Shown: positions 6,833-15,836 of the stretch, piece by piece
How positions within the stretch are numbered: the stretch's first letter is position 1
How the letters are laid out: each line of letters begins with the position of its first letter
Program-made: the position numbers and the translations under genes
The notes under the pieces: model-generated
What the model was told of the DNA's origin: nothing
What the model saw: only the letters and a program-made list of their open reading frames with translations
Databases searched by the model: none
Assembly (NCBI RefSeq): GCF_024171695.1
Contig: NZ_JAMTCF010000005.1
Span: 462,578-526,577 of the forward strand
DNA from: Actinosynnema pretiosum
GTDB lineage: Bacteria > Actinomycetota > Actinomycetes > Mycobacteriales > Pseudonocardiaceae
DNA length: 64,000 bases
Reading direction: 5' to 3'

Positions 6833-8272
6833 GTGGCGCACGACGAGTTCGACGAGGCGGCCTTCCACGCCGCCCTCGCCCGCCTGCGCGCGCTCCCCGA
6901 CGACGACCCGGTCCGCCTGCGCGCCGAGCGGGCCGCCGAGTCGCTCGTCCGCGACGGCAAGCGCCGCCGCCGCAAGACCCGCGACGCCCACCAGGCCGTC
7001 GCCGACGCCCGCACCCGCGCCGCCACCGCCACCGGCGCCGCCGACCGCAGGGACGACGCCCCGCTCGCGCCCGTGCCGCCCGCCCAGCCGAGCCCGACGC
7101 ACCGCTCCCGGCTCTGCTACGTCTGCAAGCGCCCCTACCGGCTCGTGGACGCCTTCTACCACCTGCTCTGCCCCGAGTGCGCGAGCGACAACACCCGCCG
7201 CCGCACCGCGTCCACCGACCTCACCGGCCGCCGCGCGCTGCTCACCGGCGGGCGCGTCAAGATCGGCTTCCAGCTCGCCCTGATGCTGCTGCGCGACGGC
7301 GCCGAGCTGATCGTCACCACCCGCTTCCCGTGCGACGCCGCCCGCCGCTTCCGCGCCGACCCGAGCAGCGCGGACTGGCTGCACCGGCTCACCGTCGTCG
7401 GCGTCGACCTGCGCGACCCGCGCCAGGTGCTCGGCCTGTGCGACGACCTGCGCGCGGACGGCCGACCGCTGGACGTCCTGATCAACAACGCCGCCCAGAC
7501 CGTCCGCCGCCCGCCCGAGGCCTACGCCCCGCTCACCGCCGCCGAGACCGGCCCGCTGCCGCCCGGCGTCCTGCTCGCCCCCGGCTACCGCGCCGCGCTC
7601 CCGGCCGACCAGAGCCGCGCCGCCCTCGAACTCGTGCTCGCGGACGGGGCCGCCGACCTCTCCGCAGGCGCCGCGCCCGCCCGTCTGGACGAGTCCGCCC
7701 GACCGGCCGCGCCTGCCCGACCAGCCATGCCCGCCCGACCGGACACCCCCGCCCGGCTGGACGAGGCTGGCCTGGTCCCGGACACCGCGCCCGCCAACTC
7801 CTGGTCCGCGCGCCTGGGCGAGCTCGACCCCGCCGAGGTCCTGGAGACCCAGCTGGTCAACGCCTTCGCCCCGGTCCTGCTGTGCGACCGCCTGCTGCCG
7901 CTGCTGCTCGCCGCACCGGCCCCGCGCCGCTACGTCGTCAACGTCACCGCCGTGGAGGGCCGCTTCGCGGTCCGCAACAAGACCTCCGGCCACCCGCACA
8001 CCAACATGGCCAAGGCCGCCCTGAACATGCTCACCCGCACCAGCGGCCCCGACCTCGCCCGCCACGGCGTGCACATGTGCGCGGTCGACACCGGCTGGGT
8101 CACCGACGAGAACCCCGCGCCGAAGAAGGAACACCTCGCGCAGCAGGGCTTCCGCACCCCGCTGGACGTGGTCGACGGCGCCGCCCGCGTCTACGACCCG
8201 ATCGTCCGGGGCGAGGCGGGCGACCCGGTCTCCGGCGTGTTCCTCAAGGACTACCGCGAAGCCGCCTGGTAG
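6833..8272 (+). CDS. Zinc-ribbon short-chain dehydrogenase/reductase-like protein lacking the catalytic Tyr
   Basis: A 479-residue protein. The N-terminal 80 residues are charged and Arg-rich. A zinc ribbon follows (CYVC...CPEC, about residues 95-118), then an SDR Rossmann domain. The cofactor loop is TGGRVKIG near residue 137, NNAA stands where NNAG is usual (near 221), and NVTAVEGRF is the beta-5 strand. Where SDRs have YxxxK, this protein has TNMAK near residue 390, so the catalytic Tyr is missing and classical oxidoreductase activity is doubtful. A 90-residue Pro/Ala-rich insert (about 250-320) interrupts the domain. The GTG start has GGGGAG two bases upstream and lies 17 bases after tRNA-like gene 4, implying cotranscription. 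Zinc ribbon plus tRNA-like neighbours suggests an RNA-linked role, but that is inference. Confidence 0.75.
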   Translation: MAHDEFDEAAFHAALARLRALPDDDPVRLRAERAAESLVRDGKRRRRKTRDAHQAVADARTRAATATGAADRRDDAPLAPVPPAQPSPTHRSRLCYVCKRPYRLVDAFYHLLCPECASDNTRRRTASTDLTGRRALLTGGRVKIGFQLALMLLRDGAELIVTTRFPCDAARRFRADPSSADWLHRLTVVGVDLRDPRQVLGLCDDLRADGRPLDVLINNAAQTVRRPPEAYAPLTAAETGPLPPGVLLAPGYRAALPADQSRAALELVLADGAADLSAGAAPARLDESARPAAPARPAMPARPDTPARLDEAGLVPDTAPANSWSARLGELDPAEVLETQLVNAFAPVLLCDRLLPLLLAAPAPRRYVVNVTAVEGRFAVRNKTSGHPHTNMAKAALNMLTRTSGPDLARHGVHMCAVDTGWVTDENPAPKKEHLAQQGFRTPLDVVDGAARVYDPIVRGEAGDPVSGVFLKDYREAAW

Positions 8273-8287
8273 CCACGGGGAAGCGCC

Positions 8288-10117
8288 TCACCCCTTGCGC
8301 GGCAACGAGGTGAACGCGTCCACCCAGAACCGCTGCCGGTCCGGGGCCGCGCCGACCAGGTAGGTGGCCCGCAGCTTCGGCGGCAGCAGCACCACCAGCC
8401 GCCGCACCGCCTTCCGGTGCTTGCGCAGCTGCGACACCTCCGCGTTCGCCAGCACCCGGTGCACCACGTCGCTGTCGTCGTCGCCCTCGTCCGAGGCCTC
8501 CAGCGCCCGCCGCAACCGCGCCTCCCACACCTCCACCCGCCGCGCCAGGTCCCCGAGCCCGGCCACCGGCCGCCGCCGCTCGAACCGGTCCACCAGCGAC
8601 TCCAGCGGCACCGGCGCGTACTCCCCGTCGCCGAGGTAGATCAGCGCCGACTCCAGCGGCAGCCCGTGCAGGTGCAGCTTCACCAGCCGCTCGGCGGTCC
8701 GCTTGGTCACCCACGCCCGCGCGTCGTCGTCCAGGTCGTGCTTCCACCAGTCCAGCACGGTCTCCGCGGGCGCCCCGTACCGCGCGATCAGCCACTCGTT
8801 CGCGGGCACGTCGCCCGGCTCCACCACCAGCGAGGCGGTGAACCGGGTCGCCTGCGCGATGTTGTTGCGCGACACGTTCAGCTTGCGCCCCAGGTGGTAC
8901 GGCGGGTTCTGGATCGCGACCTGCGCGCGCAGCCCCGCGATCGGCCGCCCGGCCAGCGACCACTCCTGCGTGATCTCCATCAGCTTCGCGAACGCCGACC
9001 GGTCCTTGGGCCGGTTGTACTCGTCCCACACCACCGCCTTCGGCCCGCTCCCGGCGAACCGCGCGGCCAGCAGCGACTCCAGCGACCCGTCCGGCGTCGG
9101 CACCGGTACGCACAGGTCCTCCACGCTGGTCACCGGCATGGAGAAGTACACCGGGTCGCGCCCCAGCTCCTCCCGCACGACCTGCCGCACCAGCGCGGTC
9201 TTCCCGCACCCCGGCGGCCCCTGCAGCAGCACCGCCCACCGGTTCCGCAGCGCCGCCCGCAGCACCCGCCGCACCGGGTCGTCCACAGTGGACGGGTTGG
9301 GCACGCCCAGCGCGTCGGCGATCCGGTCCAGCACCTCGGTGGTGCGGTCCTCGCTCCGCCCGTCCGGCAGCCGCTCCACCAGCGCCATCCGCTCGCCGTT
9401 CACCAGCGGCAGCCCCCACACCAGCGGGAACCCCTCGCGCGCGTTGGCCAGCACGTGCTCCACGGTGCGCGGCGCCAGCGCCTCCCGCAGCGCCGGGCCC
9501 AGCGAGGACCACACGTCGAACACCCCGCGCAGGTCCCAGTCCCGGAACCGCTCGGCCAACCGCACCCGCCACGCCGTGTCATCCGCGCCGACCCGCACCG
9601 TCACCATGCGGTCCAGAACCGCCAGGTCGTCGCGCCGCGCGCCCGTCTCGGCCAGGTCCTCGTTGTCGGTCAGGAACACCCCGACGCAGCCCAGCTCGCG
9701 CAGGTCGTGCTCGCCGAGCGTCCAGTCGCACGCCACCTGCATCAGCTGGGACTGGATCGCGGGCCCGGCCTGGAGCGAGTCGTCGACCAGCAGCACGAAC
9801 GGCCTGCCCGGCTTGAGCTGGCCCATGACGAGCTGGCGCAGCACCAGCTCCCCGGTCGCCGCGTCCCGCACCGGCGCGTTCACCAGCAGGTCGTCCGGGG
9901 TGAGGTTCGCGGCGGGCACGACCACCAGGGTCTTGTCCGGGTGCGCCTCGGCCAGGTGCGAGGTGAACGTGGCCGTCTTGCCGATGCCGTGCGAGCCGAA
10001 GACCTGCCCGGTCTGACCGGTGGCGATCATGGCGTCGATGAAGTCCGCCAGCCGCGACCCCCGGCCGCGCGGCGGCGGCTCCGGGTAGGTCGCGCTGGGG
10101 CGCCAGGTGCTGCTCAC
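8288..10117 (-). CDS. Tandem AAA+ ATPase, MoxR-like
   Basis: A 609-residue protein with two AAA+ modules. The first has Walker A GSHGIGKT at about residues 41-48 and VLLVDDS as a Walker B-like strand. The second has Walker A GPPGCGKT near residue 302, Walker B VVWDEYNRP near 361 and IQNPPYHLGRKLN as the sensor/arginine-finger region. Such ATPases act as chaperone-like motors with vWA partners, and the next gene upstream is a vWA protein whose stop overlaps this GTG start (GTGA). A longer open frame runs upstream to 12472 but only inside the neighbouring genes. It converges on the SDR gene with 15 bases between stops. Role inferred: MoxR-vWA remodelling complex. Confidence 0.8.
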   Translation of the reverse strand: MSSTWRPSATYPEPPPRGRGSRLADFIDAMIATGQTGQVFGSHGIGKTATFTSHLAEAHPDKTLVVVPAANLTPDDLLVNAPVRDAATGELVLRQLVMGQLKPGRPFVLLVDDSLQAGPAIQSQLMQVACDWTLGEHDLRELGCVGVFLTDNEDLAETGARRDDLAVLDRMVTVRVGADDTAWRVRLAERFRDWDLRGVFDVWSSLGPALREALAPRTVEHVLANAREGFPLVWGLPLVNGERMALVERLPDGRSEDRTTEVLDRIADALGVPNPSTVDDPVRRVLRAALRNRWAVLLQGPPGCGKTALVRQVVREELGRDPVYFSMPVTSVEDLCVPVPTPDGSLESLLAARFAGSGPKAVVWDEYNRPKDRSAFAKLMEITQEWSLAGRPIAGLRAQVAIQNPPYHLGRKLNVSRNNIAQATRFTASLVVEPGDVPANEWLIARYGAPAETVLDWWKHDLDDDARAWVTKRTAERLVKLHLHGLPLESALIYLGDGEYAPVPLESLVDRFERRRPVAGLGDLARRVEVWEARLRRALEASDEGDDDSDVVHRVLANAEVSQLRKHRKAVRRLVVLLPPKLRATYLVGAAPDRQRFWVDAFTSLPRKG

Positions 10118-11523
10118 GTCCGCTGTCCCGTCTGGAGAACCGGTCTGATCCGGTGGCACGCCATCTGCGGCCGGTGCGCGTCCGGCCAGTCGTCGCCGCC
10201 GGGGGTGATGAGCCAGATCCACTTGTCCGGCTCGGCCGGGGTGACGCGGGGCGCGAAGCCGTCGGTGAGCACGACGACCGCGTCCACCGGACCGTCGAAC
10301 CCGGCACCGTCCACAGTGGACTTCCCTTCGACGTGGTCCACCACCGCCTGGAAGTCGGTGCCGCCACCGCCGCGCACCGCCTGGCCGGGCGTGAACGGCA
10401 CGACGGCGGTGTCGAACGCCAGCCAGCGCACCCGCGCGCCCTCGATCCGCCCCACCAGCTCCGCCATCCACGCCACCACGCCGTCCACCAGCGAGCCAGA
10501 CACGTCGAGCGCGACCACCAGCGACACCTCGCGCCTCGGCCCCACCCGCGCCAGGGTCGGGTCGTGCCCGAGCGCGGCCAGCACCGCGCCGCGCTTGCGC
10601 GGGTACACCAGCCGCTCGCCGGGGCTGAGCAGCGTGCCCAGCACCCCGACCAGCCAGCGCTGCCACCAGTCGGTCACCTCGTGGTTCGAGGTCCGCCCGC
10701 GCACCAGCCCGGCCGCGCCGAGCCCGGACCACCGCCTGCTCGCGCTCTCCGAGGTGCCGTCGGTGCGGCGCACCAGGTCCGTCACCTCCGAGTCGGCGTG
10801 CCGGTTGCCCCTGCGGGCGGACAGCAGCGCGTCCAGCAGCGCCGACGAGGCCAGCGCGTCGGCGGACCCCTGGTCCAGCGGCGCCTCGCCCTCGCCCTGG
10901 TGCACGCACACGGCGGTGGGCACGGGCGGGGTCGCCATCCGCTTGAGCTCGCGGTAGATCCCGAGGTCGGTGGCGGTGAAGGCCTGGTACGCCAGGGGGT
11001 CCAGGCCACGTCCGGCCAGATCCTCGCGGTAGCGGTCGTGCACGGCCCTCGGGTCGACGCCGACCGGTTCCCCGGCCACCTCGGGCAGACCGGTGCGGCG
11101 CAACCGGATCAGCGCCACGTGGTTGATCGCGACCTCGGCGGCGAGCGTGAACAGCGGGTCGCCCGCCAGCTCCGGCTCGACGAACAGGTGCCGGTGCACC
11201 AGGTGCCTCGCCTCGTGGAACAGCACGAACTTCACGCCGTCCAGGCCCAGCGCCACGAAGAAGTCCGGGTTGTAGAGCAGCAGGCACGAGCCGTCGCCGG
11301 AGGCCACGACCGCCGCCGTCGGCACCGCCGTGGTCGGGACCTGGTGGCGGCACTTGGCGAACAGCCACGACGCGACCGGCGAGCCGGACAGGCCGAAGTC
11401 CAGCAGGGCCGCCTCCTTGAGCCGGGTCGCCTCCGCCACCACCTCGGGCGCCGCCGGTCGCCACGCCAGCAGGGCCCTCCGGTCGGCCAGGTCGACGACG
11501 TGCCGCCGCGCCGAGCGCTCCAC
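10114..11523 (-). CDS. DUF2201-type metallopeptidase-like / vWA domain protein
   Basis: A 469-residue protein with a two-part architecture known from DUF2201 families. An N-terminal metallopeptidase-like domain has HEARHLVHRH (HExxH) near residue 102, and a C-terminal vWA-like domain has the MIDAS motif DVSGS near residue 343 with VLTDG further on. The zinc-binding motif is complete, so protease activity is possible. The vWA domain probably docks onto the tandem AAA+ ATPase encoded immediately downstream. The GTG start at 11523 is six bases after the stop of the upstream gene, so the three genes form a tight operon. Targets are unknown. Confidence 0.8.
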   Translation of the reverse strand: MERSARRHVVDLADRRALLAWRPAAPEVVAEATRLKEAALLDFGLSGSPVASWLFAKCRHQVPTTAVPTAAVVASGDGSCLLLYNPDFFVALGLDGVKFVLFHEARHLVHRHLFVEPELAGDPLFTLAAEVAINHVALIRLRRTGLPEVAGEPVGVDPRAVHDRYREDLAGRGLDPLAYQAFTATDLGIYRELKRMATPPVPTAVCVHQGEGEAPLDQGSADALASSALLDALLSARRGNRHADSEVTDLVRRTDGTSESASRRWSGLGAAGLVRGRTSNHEVTDWWQRWLVGVLGTLLSPGERLVYPRKRGAVLAALGHDPTLARVGPRREVSLVVALDVSGSLVDGVVAWMAELVGRIEGARVRWLAFDTAVVPFTPGQAVRGGGGTDFQAVVDHVEGKSTVDGAGFDGPVDAVVVLTDGFAPRVTPAEPDKWIWLITPGGDDWPDAHRPQMACHRIRPVLQTGQRT

Positions 11524-11529
11524 CGCGCG

Positions 11530-12348
11530 TCAGACCCGCGTGATCGCGCCGCAGGTGCGCAGCAGCTCCGGCGCGGTGCCGGTGAACGTGGGCAGCAGCT
11601 GCGCCAGCACCGACCAGGCCTCCAGGTCCTCGCCCAGCTCCTCGCGCACCAGCGGGCCCAGCGCGGCGGCGGCCTCGGCCGCGCGGTGCGGGAACGCCCA
11701 CCTGCCGGTGTTCAGCACCTGCAGGACGTAGGAGGTGTTCGGGAACTCCAGCGCGTACTCCGCCGCGTCGCGCACCAGCCCCGCGTCGCGCAGGCGGGTG
11801 CGGTGCTTGCGGTGCGTGGCCAGCGCGAGGCGGACCTCGTGCGGGCAGTCCACCCGGCCCGCCACCGCCCACTTCGCGTAACCGGGCAGCGGCTCCGCGC
11901 GGTCGGCGGCCACGACCGCCTCCCAGTCGTCCCAGGCGACCGCGCCCGCGGCCTGGTTGCCCTCCGACATGCTGGTGACCGAGCGCAGCAGCGCGATCGC
12001 GCCCTCGGTGGTGTCCGCGCCGTCCGGGAGCGGCGGCGGGGCGTGGTCGCACCTGGAGTAGCAGTCGAGCACCGGCAGCGGGCCCGGCGCCGAGCCGAAC
12101 GGCACGCCCGTGGCGATCCGGCGGCGCAGCGACCAGTCGGGCAGGGAGTGCGCGATCGCCCGGTTGACCTCGGGGTCGTCGTTCTCCAGCCGCCACAGGA
12201 TCGCGGAGCGGAACGGGAACCAGTCCGCCTGGAAGCGCGGCCGGTCGTCCGGCGGCAGGTCGATCCGCTGCCGCACCGCCGAAGCGAGGTCCGGGTCCAC
12301 TTCGGACAGCAGCAGCTGCACACCCGACGTCGTCCCCGCTCGCACCAT
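11530..12348 (-). CDS. Helical-repeat protein of unknown function, operon with vWA/AAA+
   Basis: A 272-residue soluble protein with no recognised family. It reads as a series of amphipathic helices with repeated patterns such as NDDPEVNRAIAHSLPDWSLR and DCPHEVRLALATHR, which suggests a HEAT-like or similar alpha solenoid that binds partners. The ATG at 12348 is chosen because upstream in-frame sequence is Arg/Pro-rich and non-coding in character. It is the first gene of the three-gene operon with the vWA and tandem AAA+ proteins, so it may act as their substrate adaptor; this is inference. Confidence 0.6.
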   Translation of the reverse strand: MVRAGTTSGVQLLLSEVDPDLASAVRQRIDLPPDDRPRFQADWFPFRSAILWRLENDDPEVNRAIAHSLPDWSLRRRIATGVPFGSAPGPLPVLDCYSRCDHAPPPLPDGADTTEGAIALLRSVTSMSEGNQAAGAVAWDDWEAVVAADRAEPLPGYAKWAVAGRVDCPHEVRLALATHRKHRTRLRDAGLVRDAAEYALEFPNTSYVLQVLNTGRWAFPHRAAEAAAALGPLVREELGEDLEAWSVLAQLLPTFTGTAPELLRTCGAITRV

Positions 12349-12557
12349 GGGCGGGAGTATCGCACTCGCGGGGCGAGCGGCGGAGCGGATTCCCGGTGGG
12401 GGAGAGGCGGAACACGCGCGCGGGCCGTGGGGCGCGCCGGTCCCGCGAGCGGGAGGTATGCGGATTCCGCATGGCTGCCGTGCTCGATCATCGCTGGTCG
12501 GCATGGGTGCGGATCACTAGCGTCGGTGGGGTCGTCAACCGGAGGGGAAGTGCTCGC

Positions 12558-13379
12558 ATGTCCACCACGTGGTTCGTCACCGGGTCGTCCAGGGGGATCG
12601 GGCGGGAGATCGTCGAGCGGGTCCTGGCGCGCGGGGACCGGGTCGCCGCGACGCTGCGCGCGCCCGAGCGGCTGGACGACCTGGCCGAGCGGCACGGCGA
12701 CCGGCTGTGGCGGCGCGCGCTGGACGTCACCGACACCGCCGAGGTCGAGCGCGCGCTCGCCGAGGCCGTCGCGCGCTTCGGGCGGCTCGACGTCGTGGTG
12801 TCCAACGCCGGGCACGGGGTGTTCGGCGCGGCCGAGGACCTGAGCGACCGGCAGGTGCGGGACAGCGTCGACACCAACCTGACCGCGTCGATCCAGCTCG
12901 CCCGGCGGGCCGTCCCCGTGCTGCGGGCGCAGGGCGGCGGGACGCTGGTGCAGATGTCCAGCATGGGCGGGCACCTCACGTTCCCCGGCTTCGCGATCTA
13001 CCACGCCACCAAGTGGGGCCTGGAGGGCTACTTCGAGGCGCTGGCGCGCGAGGTCGAGCCGTTCGGCGTCAGGACCGTCCTGGTCGAACCGGGCATGGTG
13101 CGCACCTCGTTCTACGACGCGGCCACCAGGGTCCCGGTCAGCGAGCCGTACCGGGGCGGGCCCGCCGACCAGGAGCCGGTGCCGGTGGAGCGGATGCCGG
13201 GCAGCCAGTCCGGGGTGGCGCACGCGGTGATCGAGGCCGCGCTGTCCGCAGACCCGCCGCTGCGGCTGCTGCTGAACTCGGACGCGCACGAGCTGGTCAC
13301 CGGGGCGGTCCGGGAGCGGCTGGCCGCGTTCGAGGCGCGGAAGGACGCGGCGTTCGCGGCGGACGCCGAGCGGCCCTGA
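12558..13379 (+). CDS. Short-chain dehydrogenase/reductase (classical SDR)
   Basis: A 273-residue classical SDR. It has TGSSRGIG near residue 7 for NADP binding, SNAGHG near 83, the catalytic Ser in QMSSMGG and YHATK near residue 150. All catalytic residues are present, unlike the zinc-ribbon SDR upstream. Ribosome-binding sequence GGAGGGG precedes the ATG by about ten bases. A LysR regulator follows 12 bases later on the same strand, so the pair may be one unit. The substrate is not predictable; similar proteins are annotated simply as oxidoreductases. Confidence 0.85.
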   Translation: MSTTWFVTGSSRGIGREIVERVLARGDRVAATLRAPERLDDLAERHGDRLWRRALDVTDTAEVERALAEAVARFGRLDVVVSNAGHGVFGAAEDLSDRQVRDSVDTNLTASIQLARRAVPVLRAQGGGTLVQMSSMGGHLTFPGFAIYHATKWGLEGYFEALAREVEPFGVRTVLVEPGMVRTSFYDAATRVPVSEPYRGGPADQEPVPVERMPGSQSGVAHAVIEAALSADPPLRLLLNSDAHELVTGAVRERLAAFEARKDAAFAADAERP

Positions 13380-13390
13380 TACTGGTCGCC

Positions 13391-14278
13391 GTGTCCGGGA
13401 TGACCCTGCTGGGGCTGCGCGTGGTGGTCGAGGTGGCGCGGCGCGGGTCGTTCACCGCCGCCGCCGAGGCGCTCGGCTACACCCAGTCCGCCGTGTCCCG
13501 CCAGGTCGGGGCGATGGAGACCGCCGCGGGGAGCCCGCTGTTCGAGCGCGGGGCGCGCGGCGTCCGGCCGACCCCGGCGGGCGAGGCGCTGCTCGGGCAC
13601 GCCAGGCGGGTCGTCGCCCACGTCGAGGCGGCCGAGCTGGAGATCGCCGGGCTGCGCGACCGGCTGGCCGGGCGGCTGGTCGTCGGCGCCTACCCGACGG
13701 CCGCCGCCGCGCTGGCGCCGGGCGCCGTCGCCCGGCTGCGGACCGCGCACCCGGCGCTGGTCGTGTCGCTGGGCGAGGCGGGCAGCCCCGCGCTGCTGCG
13801 CAGGCTGCGCGCCGGGCGGCTGGAGGTGGCGGTGATCGCGGTCGGCGACGGGCTGCCCGACTACGACCTGACCGGGCTGGTGGTCGAGCAGGTGCCGGGG
13901 CGCTCCGGGATGGGCGTCGCGGTGGCCGACGACCACCCGTTCGCCGGGCAGGCCGAGGTGGACGTGGCGCAGCTCGCCGACCAGGTGTGGGTCGTCGGCG
14001 CGGGCAAGGAGGGCGAGCCGCAGTTCGGCGCGTGGCCCACGCTCGTGGACCCGGTGGTCGGGCACGAGGCGCGGAGCTGGCCGACCCGGTTCGGGCTGGT
14101 GGCGGCCGGGCTGGGCATCACGGTGCTGCCCGGCCTCGCCGCGAGCACCGCGCCGCGCGGCGTGACCTGGGTGCCGGTGCGCGACCCGGAGCTGGTGTGG
14201 GGCAGGCGGACCGTGGCCCTGACCCGCCCCGACCGCTCGGACGCGGCGAGCGCGTTCGTGCGCGCGCTGCTGGGGTGA
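13391..14278 (+). CDS. LysR-family transcriptional regulator
   Basis: A 295-residue LysR-type regulator. The N-terminal winged helix-turn-helix (SFTAAAEALGYTQSAVSRQV) is followed by a periplasmic-binding-protein-like effector domain with GLGITVLPGLA near the end. The start is taken as GTG 13391; ATG 13400 is an equally good start three codons on. It lies downstream of, and codirectional with, the SDR gene, an unusual arrangement because LysR genes are normally divergent from their targets. Confidence 0.85.
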   Translation: MSGMTLLGLRVVVEVARRGSFTAAAEALGYTQSAVSRQVGAMETAAGSPLFERGARGVRPTPAGEALLGHARRVVAHVEAAELEIAGLRDRLAGRLVVGAYPTAAAALAPGAVARLRTAHPALVVSLGEAGSPALLRRLRAGRLEVAVIAVGDGLPDYDLTGLVVEQVPGRSGMGVAVADDHPFAGQAEVDVAQLADQVWVVGAGKEGEPQFGAWPTLVDPVVGHEARSWPTRFGLVAAGLGITVLPGLAASTAPRGVTWVPVRDPELVWGRRTVALTRPDRSDAASAFVRALLG

Positions 14279-14314
14279 GCCCGCGCCGGACCGCTCTGTG
14301 CCGAACCGCTCTGC

Positions 14315-14359
14315 GCCGGACGTGTCGGGGCCGGACGTGTCGGCGCCGGACGTGTCGGG
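14315..14359. repeat. Three tandem copies of a 15-bp unit
   Basis: The unit GCCGGACGTGTCGGG occurs three times head to tail with one base change, between the LysR stop and the lipoprotein stop (convergent genes). Looser copies flank it. No coding function is seen. Confidence 0.6.
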
Positions 14360-14395
14360 GGCGGGCGAGCCGGGGTCGGGCGCCCTGGCGCCCGG

Positions 14396-14791
14396 TCAGG
14401 ACGCGCAGGCGCTGGTCAGCGTGGCGACCTGCTGGGCCTTGAGCTCCAGCCACTGCGCGGGCCGGGTGATCACGTCGTCCACGGTGACCTCGCGCAGCGT
14501 CGTGGCCAGCGCGGTGATCGCCTCGTTGACCGTGGTGTCCGCCGCGCGGGCGGCCAGGTCGCCGAGGTCGGCGGCGGCGGTGTGCGCCTGGTCGACGGCC
14601 TGCTCGGGGTTGCCCGTGTCGAACGACGCGCTGGTCCGGGCGAGCGCGTCGGTGCACACCTGGATGGTGGAGGCGGTGTCGGCGACCGAGGCCGCCGTGT
14701 CCGAGGCCTCCTGCAGCGCGCCGCACGCGGACAGCGACAGCACGGCCGCGACGGCGGCGACAGCGGTGGTGATTCGGGTGGTGGCGCGCAT
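14396..14791 (-). CDS. Small secreted lipoprotein
   Basis: A 131-residue protein with a signal peptide ending in lipobox LSAC (Cys near residue 22), so it is expected to be lipidated and anchored to the outer face of the membrane. The mature part is helical and rich in Ala/Thr/Asp. The ATG at 14791 is preceded by a strong GGAGG at correct spacing. A longer frame upstream to 14953 lacks a signal. No family is recognised and there is no clear functional partner. Confidence 0.7.
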   Translation of the reverse strand: MRATTRITTAVAAVAAVLSLSACGALQEASDTAASVADTASTIQVCTDALARTSASFDTGNPEQAVDQAHTAAADLGDLAARAADTTVNEAITALATTLREVTVDDVITRPAQWLELKAQQVATLTSACAS

Positions 14792-14963
14792 GGCGGGTCC
14801 TCCGGCTCTCGTTCGGGCCAGAGGTCTCCCCGACCACCGCCTGACGCGGTGGCGCCGTGACCGGGTCGTCGCGGGACGACCGTACTGACGATCACGGGCG
14901 GAGTGGGTACTCCCCTCTGCCACCAGGGTGCCGGTGGATCGGCGGACCGTCAAGCTCCGCAGG

Positions 14964-15836
14964 TCAGCCCAGGTGCACCTGCCTGCCGGGGAACTCCTCC
15001 ACCCCCAGCACGCGCAGCAGGTCGAGCCGCTCCCGGCTCTCCGCGTCGGCCGGGGTGAGCACGAGCAGCAGCTGCCGCTGGTCCGGCGTCACGAGCGTCT
15101 CGCAGTCCATCACCAGCCTGCCCACCGCCGGGTGCAGCAGCGTCTTGCGATCCACCGCCCGCACCGCGACCTCGTGCCCGGCCCACAGCCGCCGGAAGTC
15201 GGCGCTCAGCGCGGACAACCGCCCGACCAGCCGGTTCGCCACCGCCTCGTCCGCCGTCCCCACCCGCCGCCCCACGGCCGCCCGCAGGTCCGCGACCAGG
15301 CTCCGCGAGTGCCGCTCGCGCTCCTCCGGGGCGTGCGCGGCGAGCGCGTCCGGGTCGGTGAACCAGCGGTGCAGCAGGTAGCGGTCGTCCCCGGTGAACG
15401 CGCCGTGGTCACCCATCAGCAGCACCGCCGCCCGGTTCTGCGCCAGCGTCTCGCCCAGGTCCGACAGCACCACCGCCGGGGTGCCGTCGATCAGGTCGAG
15501 CAGCCGCACCAGCCCGGCCCGCGCCTGCCGCGCCGAGCCCGACGCGGGCGGCGGCTGGTGACCGGCCAGGCGGAACAGGTGGTCGCGCTCGTCGGCGGAC
15601 AGCCGCAGCGCCCGCGCCAGCGCCCCGAGCAGCTGGGTGGACGGCTGGCTGCTGCGGCCCTGCTCCAGGCGCACGACGTAGTCGGTGGACATGCCCGCGA
15701 GCATCGCCACCTCCTCGCGGCGCAGGCCGGAGGTGCGGCGGCGCGGGCCCTCGGTGAGGCCGACCTCGGCGGGTCGGATCGCCTCGCGGCGGCGGCGCAG
15801 GAAGTCGGCGAGCTGGTCCCGGTGCACGGGGGTCAT
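14964..15836 (-). CDS. XRE-family regulator with MmyB-like ligand domain
   Basis: A 290-residue protein. The N-terminal helix-turn-helix (REEVAMLAGMSTDYVVRLEQ) is preceded by the RRRREAIRPAEVGL segment typical of the large actinobacterial MmyB-like group. The C-terminal part (about 110-280) is the MmyB-like PAS-type ligand domain, containing DRYLLHRWFTDPDALAAH. The length matches the family. It is divergent from the aldo/keto reductase 121 bases away, and in this family such divergent oxidoreductase genes are usual targets. Confidence 0.87.
   Translation of the reverse strand: MTPVHRDQLADFLRRRREAIRPAEVGLTEGPRRRTSGLRREEVAMLAGMSTDYVVRLEQGRSSQPSTQLLGALARALRLSADERDHLFRLAGHQPPPASGSARQARAGLVRLLDLIDGTPAVVLSDLGETLAQNRAAVLLMGDHGAFTGDDRYLLHRWFTDPDALAAHAPEERERHSRSLVADLRAAVGRRVGTADEAVANRLVGRLSALSADFRRLWAGHEVAVRAVDRKTLLHPAVGRLVMDCETLVTPDQRQLLLVLTPADAESRERLDLLRVLGVEEFPGRQVHLG

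Noticed and set aside
6064..7032. Antisense frame across the tRNA-like genes with GGIRTRV-like peptides
   Set aside because: Such peptides are the usual product of translating tRNA genes backwards; supports RNA genes rather than a protein.
8417..12843. Long plus-strand frames over the AAA+/vWA operon
   Set aside because: Opposite genes with clear Walker and HExxH motifs; composition is that of antisense high-GC DNA.
14315..14359. 15-bp tandem repeats considered as an origin or iteron array
   Set aside because: Three copies between convergent genes, no replication gene or A+T-rich unwinding region nearby.
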